DNA of 64,000 nucleotides, from the NCBI GenBank assembly GCA_963665155.2, contig OY761986.2:806001-870000 (forward strand), in the 5' to 3' direction. The DNA comes from UBA1141 sp963665155 (GTDB lineage: Bacteria > Chloroflexota > Dehalococcoidia > Lucifugimonadales > UBA3495). Below the pieces are notes generated by a model, which worked only from the letters and a program-made list of their open reading frames with translations, made no database searches and was not told where the DNA came from. A program made the position numbers and the translations under genes. Below are positions 26,634 to 34,443 of the stretch, piece by piece (the stretch's first letter is position 1; every line of letters starts with the position of its first letter).

Positions 26634-27389
26634 ATGCCGTTCTACGAAAGAGGAAACACCCGGATTTACTACGAGGAAGTCGGTTCCGGCTTCCCACTAC
26701 TGATTATTCCGGGTGGCGGACTCAATTCCACCCTGGCATCCTTGGGAACTTCGGTGCCCTTCAACCCAATGGAAACGTACAAAGACAACTTCCGCTGTAT
26801 CAGTGCCGACCTGCGCAACGCCAATCTTGGCCAGTCCAGAGGCCCGCTGGAGATCGACCGACCCTGGGACGCCTACTCTGATGACCAACTCGGTCTGATG
26901 GATCACCTCGGCATCCAAGAGTTCATGGTCATGGGCTTCTGCATTGGCGGGCCGATGATCCACAACCTAATTAGGCTGGCCCCGGAGCGCGTCGTCGCCG
27001 CTGCGATGATCCAACCCAGCGGTTTCAGGCCGGAGGCCCCGGATATTTTCTACCAGAATAATATCAAGGGCTGGGGACCGCCGCTCTGCGAGGCGAGCCC
27101 TGAGATTACCATGGCTATGGTCCACGACTTCCTTACCAGCATGTACACCGATCGCGCCGACTTTGTTTTTACCGTCCCACGCGACTTCGTGCGTTCGATC
27201 CAGACGCCACTGTTGATAGCCCCCGACGACGTACCAGCGCACCCATACAAGGTCGCAATGGAGGTCGCTGATCTCGCCCCGAATACCGAAGTGACCATTT
27301 ATCCCTGGAAAGACTCGCAGGCAAACATCGATGGGGTAGTGGACCAGGCAAGGCGTTTCCTCAAAGCGCACGAACCCATAAAAGCCTAG
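26634..27389 (+). CDS. Alpha/beta-hydrolase with cysteine nucleophile
   Basis: A 251-aa intact protein: MPFYERGNTRIYYEEVGSGF, oxyanion-region IIPGGGLNSTLASLG, and the nucleophile elbow FMVMGFCIGGPMIHNLIRLA. The elbow G-x-C-x-G has Cys where most alpha/beta hydrolases have Ser, as in dienelactone hydrolases. A late acidic residue (IAPDDVPAHPYKVAMEV) fits the catalytic acid. The usual late His is not obvious: the tail reads YPWKDSQANIDGVVDQARRF, with no His in the expected loop. The enzyme may therefore be non-canonical. An AGGA sequence (GATGGAGGACAATTGCC) precedes the ATG. Confidence 0.75.
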   Translation: MPFYERGNTRIYYEEVGSGFPLLIIPGGGLNSTLASLGTSVPFNPMETYKDNFRCISADLRNANLGQSRGPLEIDRPWDAYSDDQLGLMDHLGIQEFMVMGFCIGGPMIHNLIRLAPERVVAAAMIQPSGFRPEAPDIFYQNNIKGWGPPLCEASPEITMAMVHDFLTSMYTDRADFVFTVPRDFVRSIQTPLLIAPDDVPAHPYKVAMEVADLAPNTEVTIYPWKDSQANIDGVVDQARRFLKAHEPIKA

Positions 27390-27850
27390 GAATTCCGATT
27401 CCAACAGTGGTGAAAATCGGCAAAACATTAATCTGACCGCAAATATTATGGTCAAGAGTCGACAGAAAGAGAGGGATTCAGAGGCATTCAATGCGAGGGG
27501 CATCTATCCGGATGCTCCTCTCGTTTATCCCGCATTTACTGATAAGCTAAAAAACTGGCTGAGCAGATCGCCTCGATACGTTCACTCGTTATTTTAGTAA
27601 ATTGTCGGCGTCTTCACTAGCGCCATTTTCCTAGGTTGGGGGAATCGCTCAATCGTAATCTTCCTTGGAATCCTCCTATCCAAAAAGTGGAATCGGCGCG
27701 TTTGTTCTACGCGTTAGGGAAAGCAAGTGAGGCAGTGGGCGGCCTCGCCGAGTTCACGAGAGCGAATAGATTGAAAAAATGCCGACAAATTAATAGCTGA
27801 AAGGACTTACCGTTCAGTCGTAGTCCCAAACATGAGGAGGAACCGCGGTG
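27390..27850. other. Intergenic region between the hydrolase gene and tRNA-Leu
   Basis: About 460 bp without a gene. One hairpin (GAGGGGCATC with GGATGCTCCTC, 27494-27522) could end the upstream transcript, although only a short T stretch follows. Confidence 0.4.
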
Positions 27851-27936
27851 TGGTGCCGAAGGTCAGAGTCGAACTGACACGGAGTTGCCCCCACCGGTTT
27901 TTGAGACCGGCGCGTCTACCATTCCGCCACTTCGGC
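27851..27936 (-). tRNA. tRNA-Leu (anticodon CAA), CCA encoded
   Basis: Minus-strand sequence starts GCCGAAGTGGCGGAATGG and ends CTTCGGCACCA. The 7-bp acceptor stem GCCGAAG/CTTCGGC pairs fully. The anticodon arm is CCGGT-CTCAAAA-ACCGG, so the anticodon is CAA (decodes UUG). The long variable arm GTGGGGGCAACTCCGTG is typical of class II tRNA-Leu, and the T arm contains GTTCGACTC. 86 nt including CCA. Confidence 0.95.
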
Positions 27937-27961
27937 GCGGACCTATTTTATAGCTAAATCG
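27921..27961. repeat. attL-like direct repeat of the island
   Basis: Begins in the D-arm/acceptor end of tRNA-Leu (ATTCCGCCACTTCGGCGCGG) and extends into flanking AT-rich sequence TATTTTATAGCTAAATCG. It matches 42738-42778 with three mismatches. Confidence 0.8.
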
Positions 27962-27963
27962 AC

Positions 27964-29146
27964 TCATTTACCACCCCGTGGCCTATGAATAGGCACCGGA
28001 TTGGCAACAATTTGGCAACATGAGTTTAGACATTGGTCTGCTCCTTTGGCTTCAGCAATTTTCGCAAATTTTTCGGCTGCATCTTCTTGGAGTCCTGGAA
28101 GAACGTGGCTATAAATATCCATTGTCACAGCAATACTTGAGTGTCCTAGCCTTTCTGACACGACCTTAGGGTTAATACCTGCCTTCATCATAAGAGAAGC
28201 GTGGGTGTGGCAGAGATCATGCAACCTGATACCTGTGAATCCCGCCGCTTTCGCGATTTTGGCAACCGCTTTCGTGACCAACTCGGGGTCGATTGGTGCT
28301 CCACTAGGCCGGGTAAATACGAAACCCGAGTCCTGCCACAGAGGTCCGAATTCTACTTGATTTAGAATTTGCGCACCTTTGGTTTGCCGGAGAACATCCG
28401 CGACTTCGGGAGTGATCGAAATTAATCTCCGACTCTTTTGCGTCTTAGTGGGAAGGGTCACCTATGAAGACCTGCAACCACGCTAATCGAACCTCCACCA
28501 AGTCTACCGAAGACCACTTAAGCGCCAGAAGTTCAGAACGCCTCAACCCTGTGTATGCGGCGACAAACAACACGTTGGAATAATATGATTGTTCGGCAGT
28601 TGACAAAAAATGGGTCAGTTCTTCTTCGTCGAGCGACACCATTTCCTTTCTGGCAGGCCGCGGAGGGTCGACGGCATCACATACATTTCGGGTCAATAAG
28701 CGTCTCTTAATTGCGTGGGCCAATGCCTCCCTCAATATGCGGTGGGTGTGAAGGATGGTCCGAGCCGACAGGCCTCGCTGTTTCATTTCTCCGTAAAGGT
28801 CAACTAAATGCTCCGGCCTCAACCTAGACAACAGAATAGATCCGATTTTGGGATCGATGTACCGGCGAACGATCCCACAGTAATCTTCCTGCGTCCGAAG
28901 ACTGGTATTGGTGGCGGCATAGCCAGTCAGCCACCTTTCGAGATAGGAACAGACCGATTCTTTTTTCGGAGCAACATGATCACCCTTTTCTACCGCGGAA
29001 ATTAGCTCCCGGAGTTTGGAGTCTGCTTCCCGTTTGGTGCCATGGACCGTGCGCCGTGCCTGCTTGCGCTTGCCGTCCACATCGCGGGGTAGGTCGAATA
29101 TGAGTTGCCAGGAGCTTTTGCCTCGCTTACGTATATATCCGTTCAT
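27964..29146 (-). pseudogene. Tyrosine site-specific integrase, inactivated
   Basis: The N-terminal part (29146 to about 28450) reads MNGYIRKRGKSSWQLIFDLP, a SAM-like core-binding domain and AAYTGLRRSELLALKWSSVD with the first catalytic Arg. The frame then fails at VFIGDPSH. The C-terminal part (28461 to 27964) resumes with TKTQKSRRLISITPEVADVL (catalytic Lys region), RLHDLCHTHASLMMKAGI and DIYSHVLPGLQ (Tyr nucleophile). About 15 residues usually found between the parts are missing. The conserved H-x-L-R-H reads HDLCH: the second catalytic Arg is Cys (TGC, one C-to-T change from CGC). Both lesions indicate a dead recombinase. Confidence 0.85.
28001..28021. repeat. Paired TTGGCAACA motifs near the left island end
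   Basis: TTGGCAACA occurs twice, 11 bp apart, inside the 3' end of the integrase gene. The same pair, spaced 12 bp, is found at 42599-42620 close to the right end. They may be integrase arm-type binding sites. Confidence 0.5.
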
Positions 29147-29526
29147 ATTTAGAGCACCTCCCGAGTCAAAATTGGCTTCGTTTCTCTTTATTCTCCTGCG
29201 ACCTCTTGTTTACCGCTCCTTCCGGCTTTGCAGAGGCTTTCTTTTGAGCCATCCGGCGGACAATATTTCGCCTTTGGGACACGTCGTTCTCCATCGGCTC
29301 ATCAACGACGGGCTGCCACTTTCTACATTTTCTGTACTCACATTGGCAATAGCTGGTCCTTCCCACCGCGGCTTGCCTTCATTGGTGGTAAACCACCGCG
29401 ATTAAGCTACCTGCGCGATGAGACTCTTAGCGCAACTGATTCCGAACTAGTTGAGTGAATAAATGGCCTGACATCTAACGTATTGCCATTGATGATGTCC
29501 GCAACCATGAACGCAACTTCTTCTAG
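29147..29526. other. Region upstream of the integrase gene, no supported gene
   Basis: About 380 bp. Several short open frames exist on both strands but none has a convincing start and ribosome site. One minus-strand frame (29166-29366) is basic and could be a decayed excisionase-like gene; support is too weak to call. Confidence 0.3.
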
Positions 29527-29927
29527 AAATTTGAGATTCTACCGGCAGCAAGCGGTGAATCAAACCCAAACGTCCCACTCGCAAATCCTAGTTGGAAAAC
29601 AAGCGGTTTTATACCGATAGAACTTACGAAAACCTACATTGCTTCGGTATTTACTTATACTCTTGACGGTGGAGTCGGTCATATACCCGCCATTCAATTC
29701 TTTAATGACAACGGACATTCTTGGGAACGATAGGAGCGACAGGTCCATCAGCGTTTACAGATTCTGTCGGAGTTTGGTTAGAGAAAACCTTTACGTTTAC
29801 GCCATCCAGCTTTCCTGGATTCGCTTCAGCGACAAAGGTCAAACTATTGGTTGTGCAAGACTTAGGTTCCACGAATGGGACGCCAACTACCGTCTTTTTC
29901 GATGACGTAGGTTTGCGTATCAACTGA
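29527..29927 (+). pseudogene. C-terminal remnant of a beta-rich surface or carbohydrate-binding-like protein
   Basis: One frame reads AASGESNPNVPLANPSWKTS, then GFIPIELTKTYIASVFTYTL and IPAIQFFNDNGHSWER, then TAG. After a frameshift, LGTIGATGPSAFTDSVGVWL and EKTFTFTPSSFPGFA follow, ending VFFDDVGLRIN and a stop. The ending 'FFDDVxL' is common in C-terminal jelly-roll carbohydrate-binding modules. There is no start; it is a decayed fragment in the island. Confidence 0.45.
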
Positions 29928-30648
29928 AAAATGCTTATCTAATGGCTTGATAGCGAACTGTTGGCTCACGAGCTGTAACGAGAAGTAGGCAAATCGAGGA
30001 GGGACGCCAATTACGTTGGGAATTGTCGTGGACGTGGGATTTGGAGTTGGAACCTGAATTTGTGGAGTAATAGTAGGCCACCGACAGAAACGGAGTCGGT
30101 TCTTGAATTGTCCCATTTTTGCTCACCCTTTCCGAAATATTCATGCGTATCGTCAGGCGTCGTGCACACCATAAGCTGCTCACTGCGTCTCCATTTGTAA
30201 GCCTTTGCCCATGAAAGTATGACCGGAAATTAACTAGGGTTTTCATACCCTTTATATAATCACTTCATGTTTTCATGACCCACGTCTCAGTCTAGCTGGG
30301 TTTAGCGAGACGTTCACGCAGGTTGCTTTGGGTTTACTATCTTTCCTCAGTTGCCCTATCAACTCTGTTTCTCTCCCTTGATTCCGGTGCCGTCTCAAAA
30401 CGGTACCCCGAAATCAGACCAATACTCAGCCTCAAACCACACATCCCCAATGCCGTCCCTTAACCGCCTGGTTGTGGGACAAGCCCTGGCCACGCCGAAA
30501 TCGAAGCGAGTATCAACATGGTCACCACGGCCCGAGAGGTTAGTTTCAAGGTAGTTAAGGCGGTGACCCGTACCTTGGTCGTGGCTTCATCACTAGGACC
30601 ATAGACGGTAGCACGGTGGGATTTCGAGGCTTCTAGTCCAAAATAGAA
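29928..30648. other. Non-coding or decayed island DNA
   Basis: About 720 bp with no credible gene. Short frames on the minus strand (for example 29935-30246) have no recognisable features. Confidence 0.35.
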
Positions 30649-30795
30649 TTAATCGGATTCAACCGCTAATTTGGACATTTCCCCGCGACAATGTTCATGA
30701 ACCACCTCTTCGGCACCATCGATATTTACGGTCACGGCCTCATCAAGAGAGATTGGAGCCTCGCAAAGCCAGCACAATTTATCCGGTTTGAGCAT
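30649..30795 (-). CDS. Small putative zinc-binding protein
   Basis: From an ATG ending at 30795: MLKPDKLCWLCEAPISLDEA, then VTVNIDGAEEVVHEHCRGEM, SKLAVESD (48 aa). C-x2-C and H-x2-C pairs separated by about 22 residues make a compact zinc-binding fold likely. It is acidic, intact and divergent from the polymerase gene that starts 17 bp away. Function unknown; it may be a regulator or accessory of the neighbouring end-joining genes. Confidence 0.5.
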   Translation of the reverse strand: MLKPDKLCWLCEAPISLDEAVTVNIDGAEEVVHEHCRGEMSKLAVESD

Positions 30796-30811
30796 GTAGT
30801 ACACTTCCAAA

Positions 30812-31691
30812 ATGAGAGACGATGCGGCGTTCGTAGAAGTTGACGGCAAGAATTTGAGGCTTTCTCACCTGTCGAAGTGCTCTTTCCGGACGATGGAATT
30901 ACGAAAACAGAGTTGCTGTTTTACTACCAATCGGTAGCGCCAATGCTGCTCCCACACCTAAGAGGCCGCCCAGTCACAATGAAAGCGTTCCCCAAGGGGA
31001 TCATGGATCGGCCATATTATCGCCGTGTGCTTGCGTCAACTACTCCACCATGGGTGAGCAGGGTCGAACTAAAGGACGGTTTCGGTCCGGTCATTGAAGA
31101 CACGGCTGACCTAATGTGGGTGGTTAACCAAGACTCGGTAGAACTCCATCCCTGGCTTTCAAGGCGGGAGACTCTTAACTACCCTGACCTTGTGGTATTT
31201 GACCTAGACCCCGGACCTAAAATGCCACCTGAGCGCTTGTGCGAAGCTGCGACAATAATTAAAGAAGCCTTAGAAAGCCTTGGGGTCGTAAGCTGGCCAA
31301 AAACTAGTGGATCGAACGGCTTTCACGTCTTAGTAGGAATTAAGCCAATCTACGAGTTTGAAGAGGTACATACATGGGTAATTGCTATTGACCGGGTTTT
31401 GACCGAGCGTAGGCTGGACTTGTTCTCGATGGACTACACTCGAAGTCGCAGGACTGAAAAAGTATTGCTTGACCACAACCAGGTGGGGTTTGGCAGGACC
31501 ACGCGTCCATCTGCAGCGTCAGGCCACTTCCTGGTGCACCAGTGTCTGCCCCAATAACCTGGGAAGAAGTAGAGTCGGGTAAAATCACACCTCGCCAGTT
31601 CACCATCAAAACTCTACCCAATCGACTGGCTGAGTTGGGAGACCTGGCCGAAGGTTTGAACTCTTCGAATCAAGAACTCCCCCACCTGTGA
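30812..31691 (+). pseudogene. LigD-type polymerase (primase-polymerase) domain protein, two frameshifts
   Basis: The ATG at 30812 gives MRDDAAFVEVDGKNLRLSHL then SK. The frame changes near 30880 to VLFPDDGITKTELLFYYQSV, APMLLPHLRGRPVTMKAFPK, the catalytic D-x-D in LVVFDLDPGP and KTSGSNGFHVLVGI. Near 31515 it changes again to ITWEEVESGKITPRQFTIKT, ending at TGA 31691. The order matches the NHEJ polymerase domain (PolDom), which fills gaps with ribonucleotides during Ku-dependent end joining. Both shifts lie outside the catalytic core, but together they would truncate the protein. Confidence 0.85.
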
Positions 31692-31697
31692 TACATG

Positions 31698-31728
31698 AAA
31701 AGGCCACCGATAAGCGCGGTGGCCTTTT
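31698..31728. terminator. Bidirectional terminator between polymerase and Ku genes
   Basis: AAAA-GGCCACCG-ATAAGCG-CGGTGGCC-TTTT: an 8-bp stem with A-tract and T-tract, placed between the convergent polymerase gene and ku. Confidence 0.85.
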
Positions 31729-31798
31729 ACTCTCTGAAGCCTAAGCGACAGGAGAAGCTATACATCAACTGTAAATCGCATCCATAACAGCATTTAAA

Positions 31799-32692
31799 TT
31801 AGGCGCTCACCTTCGATTTACGGGTCGTGGCTGGCTTTTTCGCCGTAGCTTTGGCGACAGTCTTTTCCGGCGTCGCTTCGGAAACCGTCTTTTTCTTCCG
31901 TGTGGTTCGCTCCGTCTTGGTCGCCTCTATACTTGCTTTGAGCGCGTCCATTAAGTCTCCGACTTTTCCCTTGGCGGCGACAGGAGCGGCAACCACTGGC
32001 GTACCGCCGACGAGCTTGGCCTCAATAACCTTCTCCAATGCTATCTTGTACTCATCCTTATAGTCTTCTGGTTCAAACGGGCCTGTCAATTGGTCGATGA
32101 GTGCCTTCGCCATGCTGATCTCTTGCTTTGAGAAAGTGGCCTCTTGCTCAGGCAGTTTAAGCTCGTTCATGCCCCTTATCTCATCGGGGTAGTGCATCGT
32201 CTCCATCATGATTCCCTGTTCAAAGGGCCTCAAGCAACACAGTGTCTCTTTTTGCCGTATTGAGATTTGGGCTATAGCTACTCGTTTCGAGGATTCTAAA
32301 GCTTGTTTGAGCAAGTAAAAAGGCTTAACTCCGATTTCCTGGGGTTCAAGCGAGTAACTTTTCTCGAAGTAGATCGGGTCAATACTGGGGAGGTCAACGA
32401 ACCGTGAGATTTCTATCGTGTGCTTTGATGGCACCGGCAAGTCTTCAAAGTCGGAGTCTTCCATGATGATGTATTGGTCTTTGGCGTATTCGTAGGCCCG
32501 GACTATCTCGGCAGACTCAACAGTGGTCTCATGGTGGGGGCAGAAGCGGGGTTGGCGGATGCGGTTCTGGCAAGTGCTGTGGAGGTTAACGAAGCTAATA
32601 TCCTTACCATCATCAGTTGCGGGGTACATCTTGACTGGAATCACCACCATCCCGAAGCTAATGGCACCGTTCCAGATTGATCTTCGAGCCAT
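31799..32692 (-). CDS. ku: Ku, non-homologous end-joining DNA-end-binding protein
   Basis: A 297-aa intact protein: MARRSIWNGAISFGMVVIPV, then FVNLHSTCQNRIRQPRFCPH, EIVRAYEYAKDQYIIMEDSD, the central core SIDPIYFEKSYSLEPQEIGV and a Lys/Ala-rich tail (TRKKKTVSEATPEKTVAKAT). This is the normal bacterial Ku plan: a core beta-barrel ring followed by a basic extension. Ku homodimers thread onto double-strand ends and recruit LigD. It is convergent with the polymerase gene and in the same direction as the ligase gene upstream (101-bp gap). Confidence 0.95.
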   Translation of the reverse strand: MARRSIWNGAISFGMVVIPVKMYPATDDGKDISFVNLHSTCQNRIRQPRFCPHHETTVESAEIVRAYEYAKDQYIIMEDSDFEDLPVPSKHTIEISRFVDLPSIDPIYFEKSYSLEPQEIGVKPFYLLKQALESSKRVAIAQISIRQKETLCCLRPFEQGIMMETMHYPDEIRGMNELKLPEQEATFSKQEISMAKALIDQLTGPFEPEDYKDEYKIALEKVIEAKLVGGTPVVAAPVAAKGKVGDLMDALKASIEATKTERTTRKKKTVSEATPEKTVAKATAKKPATTRKSKVSA

Positions 32693-32792
32693 AAATCCTC
32701 CGAAAAGTGCGACACCACTTCTACTGCCTCACTTCCCGAAGTCGCTTTTGGAACAATAATAATTGGATGCGGTTCTGGACAGACATTAGAGG

Positions 32793-33749
32793 TCAAGACA
32801 CAATAATTGAATCCGCCCTTGGCCAGCCGGGGGCATCACCTAATGTACAGTCCGTTGCTGCCTTATCTTCCCTCAGTCTCAGATATGTCGGGTATCTAAG
32901 CTTGCCGTCGACGGTGAACTCGCCGTATTCCACTTGGCAGACAAATTCAGGGCGGCACCAATGGATCAGCCGCTCTACATCAGGGGTGGCAGGGAAAGGC
33001 CGTTCCTCGATATGAATGGCCCGCAACTTGCCGAATAATTCCTTGGATTCGGACTCTGAAAACCCTGTTCCCACACTCCCCACATAGTTGAGGCGACCGT
33101 CATCATCATAGAGTCCCAGTAGGAGAGAGCTAAACTCCTTTCTAGCTCCGCCAAAAGAGTACCCACCGATCACGAACTCGCTTTCTCTGACCCGCTTCAC
33201 TTTCAACCAGTAGGGACTTCGCTGACCTGGCATATAAAGGCTCGATTTCTCTTTGGCCATGATGCCTTCAAGACCTAGGTCACACGTTGCCTGGTAAAAA
33301 GCTGTGCCTTCACCTTCTATGAATTCACACGGCTGCGCGACATCCGTAGCGGTGAGCAGCTTGGCCAACCGGTCCTTACGATTTACCAAAGGCTCTTTCA
33401 TGACCGACTTGCCGTTGGCATACAACAAGTCGAAGGCAATAAAATTCACGGGGTTGCGTTGTTTAAGCCCAACGCGTTTAGCTTGCAACCGTTGCTGAAG
33501 ACGGGAGAAGTTGGGGTGGTTATTATCGTCAAGGCAGACAATCTCGCCATCGAGAACAAGAGCGGTAGATTTAACCTGGGCGGGTAAGTCTGCTAGTTCG
33601 GGAAATTGTGACGTGACGTTCCTGCCGTTTCGGCTGAACAGCGTTAGTTCGCCTCCTTCGACAAATGCTAACGCCCTCATGCCGTCCCACTTGAGTTCAT
33701 AGATATAATCAGGCGAGTCAAAAGGTTGCCGGGCCATTCGACCCAGCAT
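32793..33749 (-). CDS. ATP-dependent DNA ligase (LigC/LigD ligase type)
   Basis: A 318-aa intact protein containing the nucleotidyltransferase motifs ELKWDGMRALAFVEGG (motif I, adenylated Lys), LDGEIVCLDD, FIAFDLLYANGK, GLEGIMAKEKSSLY and PYWLKVKRVRESEFV, then an OB-fold domain with GLYDDDGRLNYVGSVGTGFS. It seals nicks in end joining. The frame is open for another ~15 codons upstream of the ATG (SSLAPKLPSSIKPM) but no start codon is found there, so the ATG at 33749 is used. Together with Ku and the polymerase gene it forms a three-gene split version of LigD. Confidence 0.9.
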   Translation of the reverse strand: MLGRMARQPFDSPDYIYELKWDGMRALAFVEGGELTLFSRNGRNVTSQFPELADLPAQVKSTALVLDGEIVCLDDNNHPNFSRLQQRLQAKRVGLKQRNPVNFIAFDLLYANGKSVMKEPLVNRKDRLAKLLTATDVAQPCEFIEGEGTAFYQATCDLGLEGIMAKEKSSLYMPGQRSPYWLKVKRVRESEFVIGGYSFGGARKEFSSLLLGLYDDDGRLNYVGSVGTGFSESESKELFGKLRAIHIEERPFPATPDVERLIHWCRPEFVCQVEYGEFTVDGKLRYPTYLRLREDKAATDCTLGDAPGWPRADSIIVS

Positions 33750-33781
33750 AGGTTTGATTGACGAAGGAAGCTTGGGGGCCA

Positions 33782-33916
33782 GACTAGAATCTTAAATCAT
33801 GACCAGTTGACCCGCAAGGTGACATCCACGATCTAGCCGCTACAAGCGTTATCGCAAAGATCTTGCAATAACACTTTGCATCCAAGGAGCTAAATGACTA
33901 GAATCTTAAATCATGA
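33782..33916. repeat. Perfect 21-bp direct repeat flanking 93 bp
   Basis: The sequence starting GACTAGAATCTTAAATCATG is present at 33782-33802 and 33896-33916. It lies upstream of the ligase gene and may mark a deletion, an excised small element or a regulatory duplication. Confidence 0.8.
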
Positions 33917-33929
33917 TTCATAGCTATAG

Positions 33930-34443
33930 GCCCTTACTCTTGTTATATTTTCCTTCTTGAGGATGGTGGCTTAAGACGCGGTTCTGATCCGTAAGCGCTG
34001 CAGGTCAGCCAGGGCTATGGACCTGGACGAGGCTAGGGGCCGTGGGATCGCCAAGATCGACGCCCTGGATCTACTGGGATGCCTGGAGACCGGACTTACC
34101 ACAGACGCCATCCTTGACGTTCACTTACTCCAAGCAGCGGAGCCGCCTGCATCAACCAGTGCCGCTCCAATATACCGTTTAAGATATGTAACCGGTTCTG
34201 CTCTTTGGTACTTAACGTCAGTCCTTCTATAAACTGACATTTTCCTTGACCTATTAACTACTGACAAAATTGTAGACCTACAACAGCACCATCGGCAGCT
34301 ATGGCCCACCGGACGCCCGTTTTGGAGTGCTGGGCAACAGCATCCCGTCTTAAATTGTCGGCGGAGGTGCGTTTCCGTACTGATTCATGTCATAATGCAG
34401 CCAAAAGATTCCGAGCCCTTACCATTTCATCTAATCCTGTTGG
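33930..34443. other. Intergenic region, nothing recognised
   Basis: About 510 bp between the ligase and the GAF gene. Short frames such as 34017-34232 lack supporting features. Confidence 0.35.

Noticed and set aside
29166..29366. 66-codon minus-strand frame upstream of the integrase as an excisionase gene
   Set aside because: It lacks a convincing start, and an overlapping frame on the same strand is equally open; there is no HTH signature.
30877..31557. Intact LigD polymerase gene of 226 codons
   Set aside because: The conserved start (VDGKNLRLSHLSK) and end (ITWEEVESGKITPRQFTIKT) are in other frames, so the gene is frameshifted twice.
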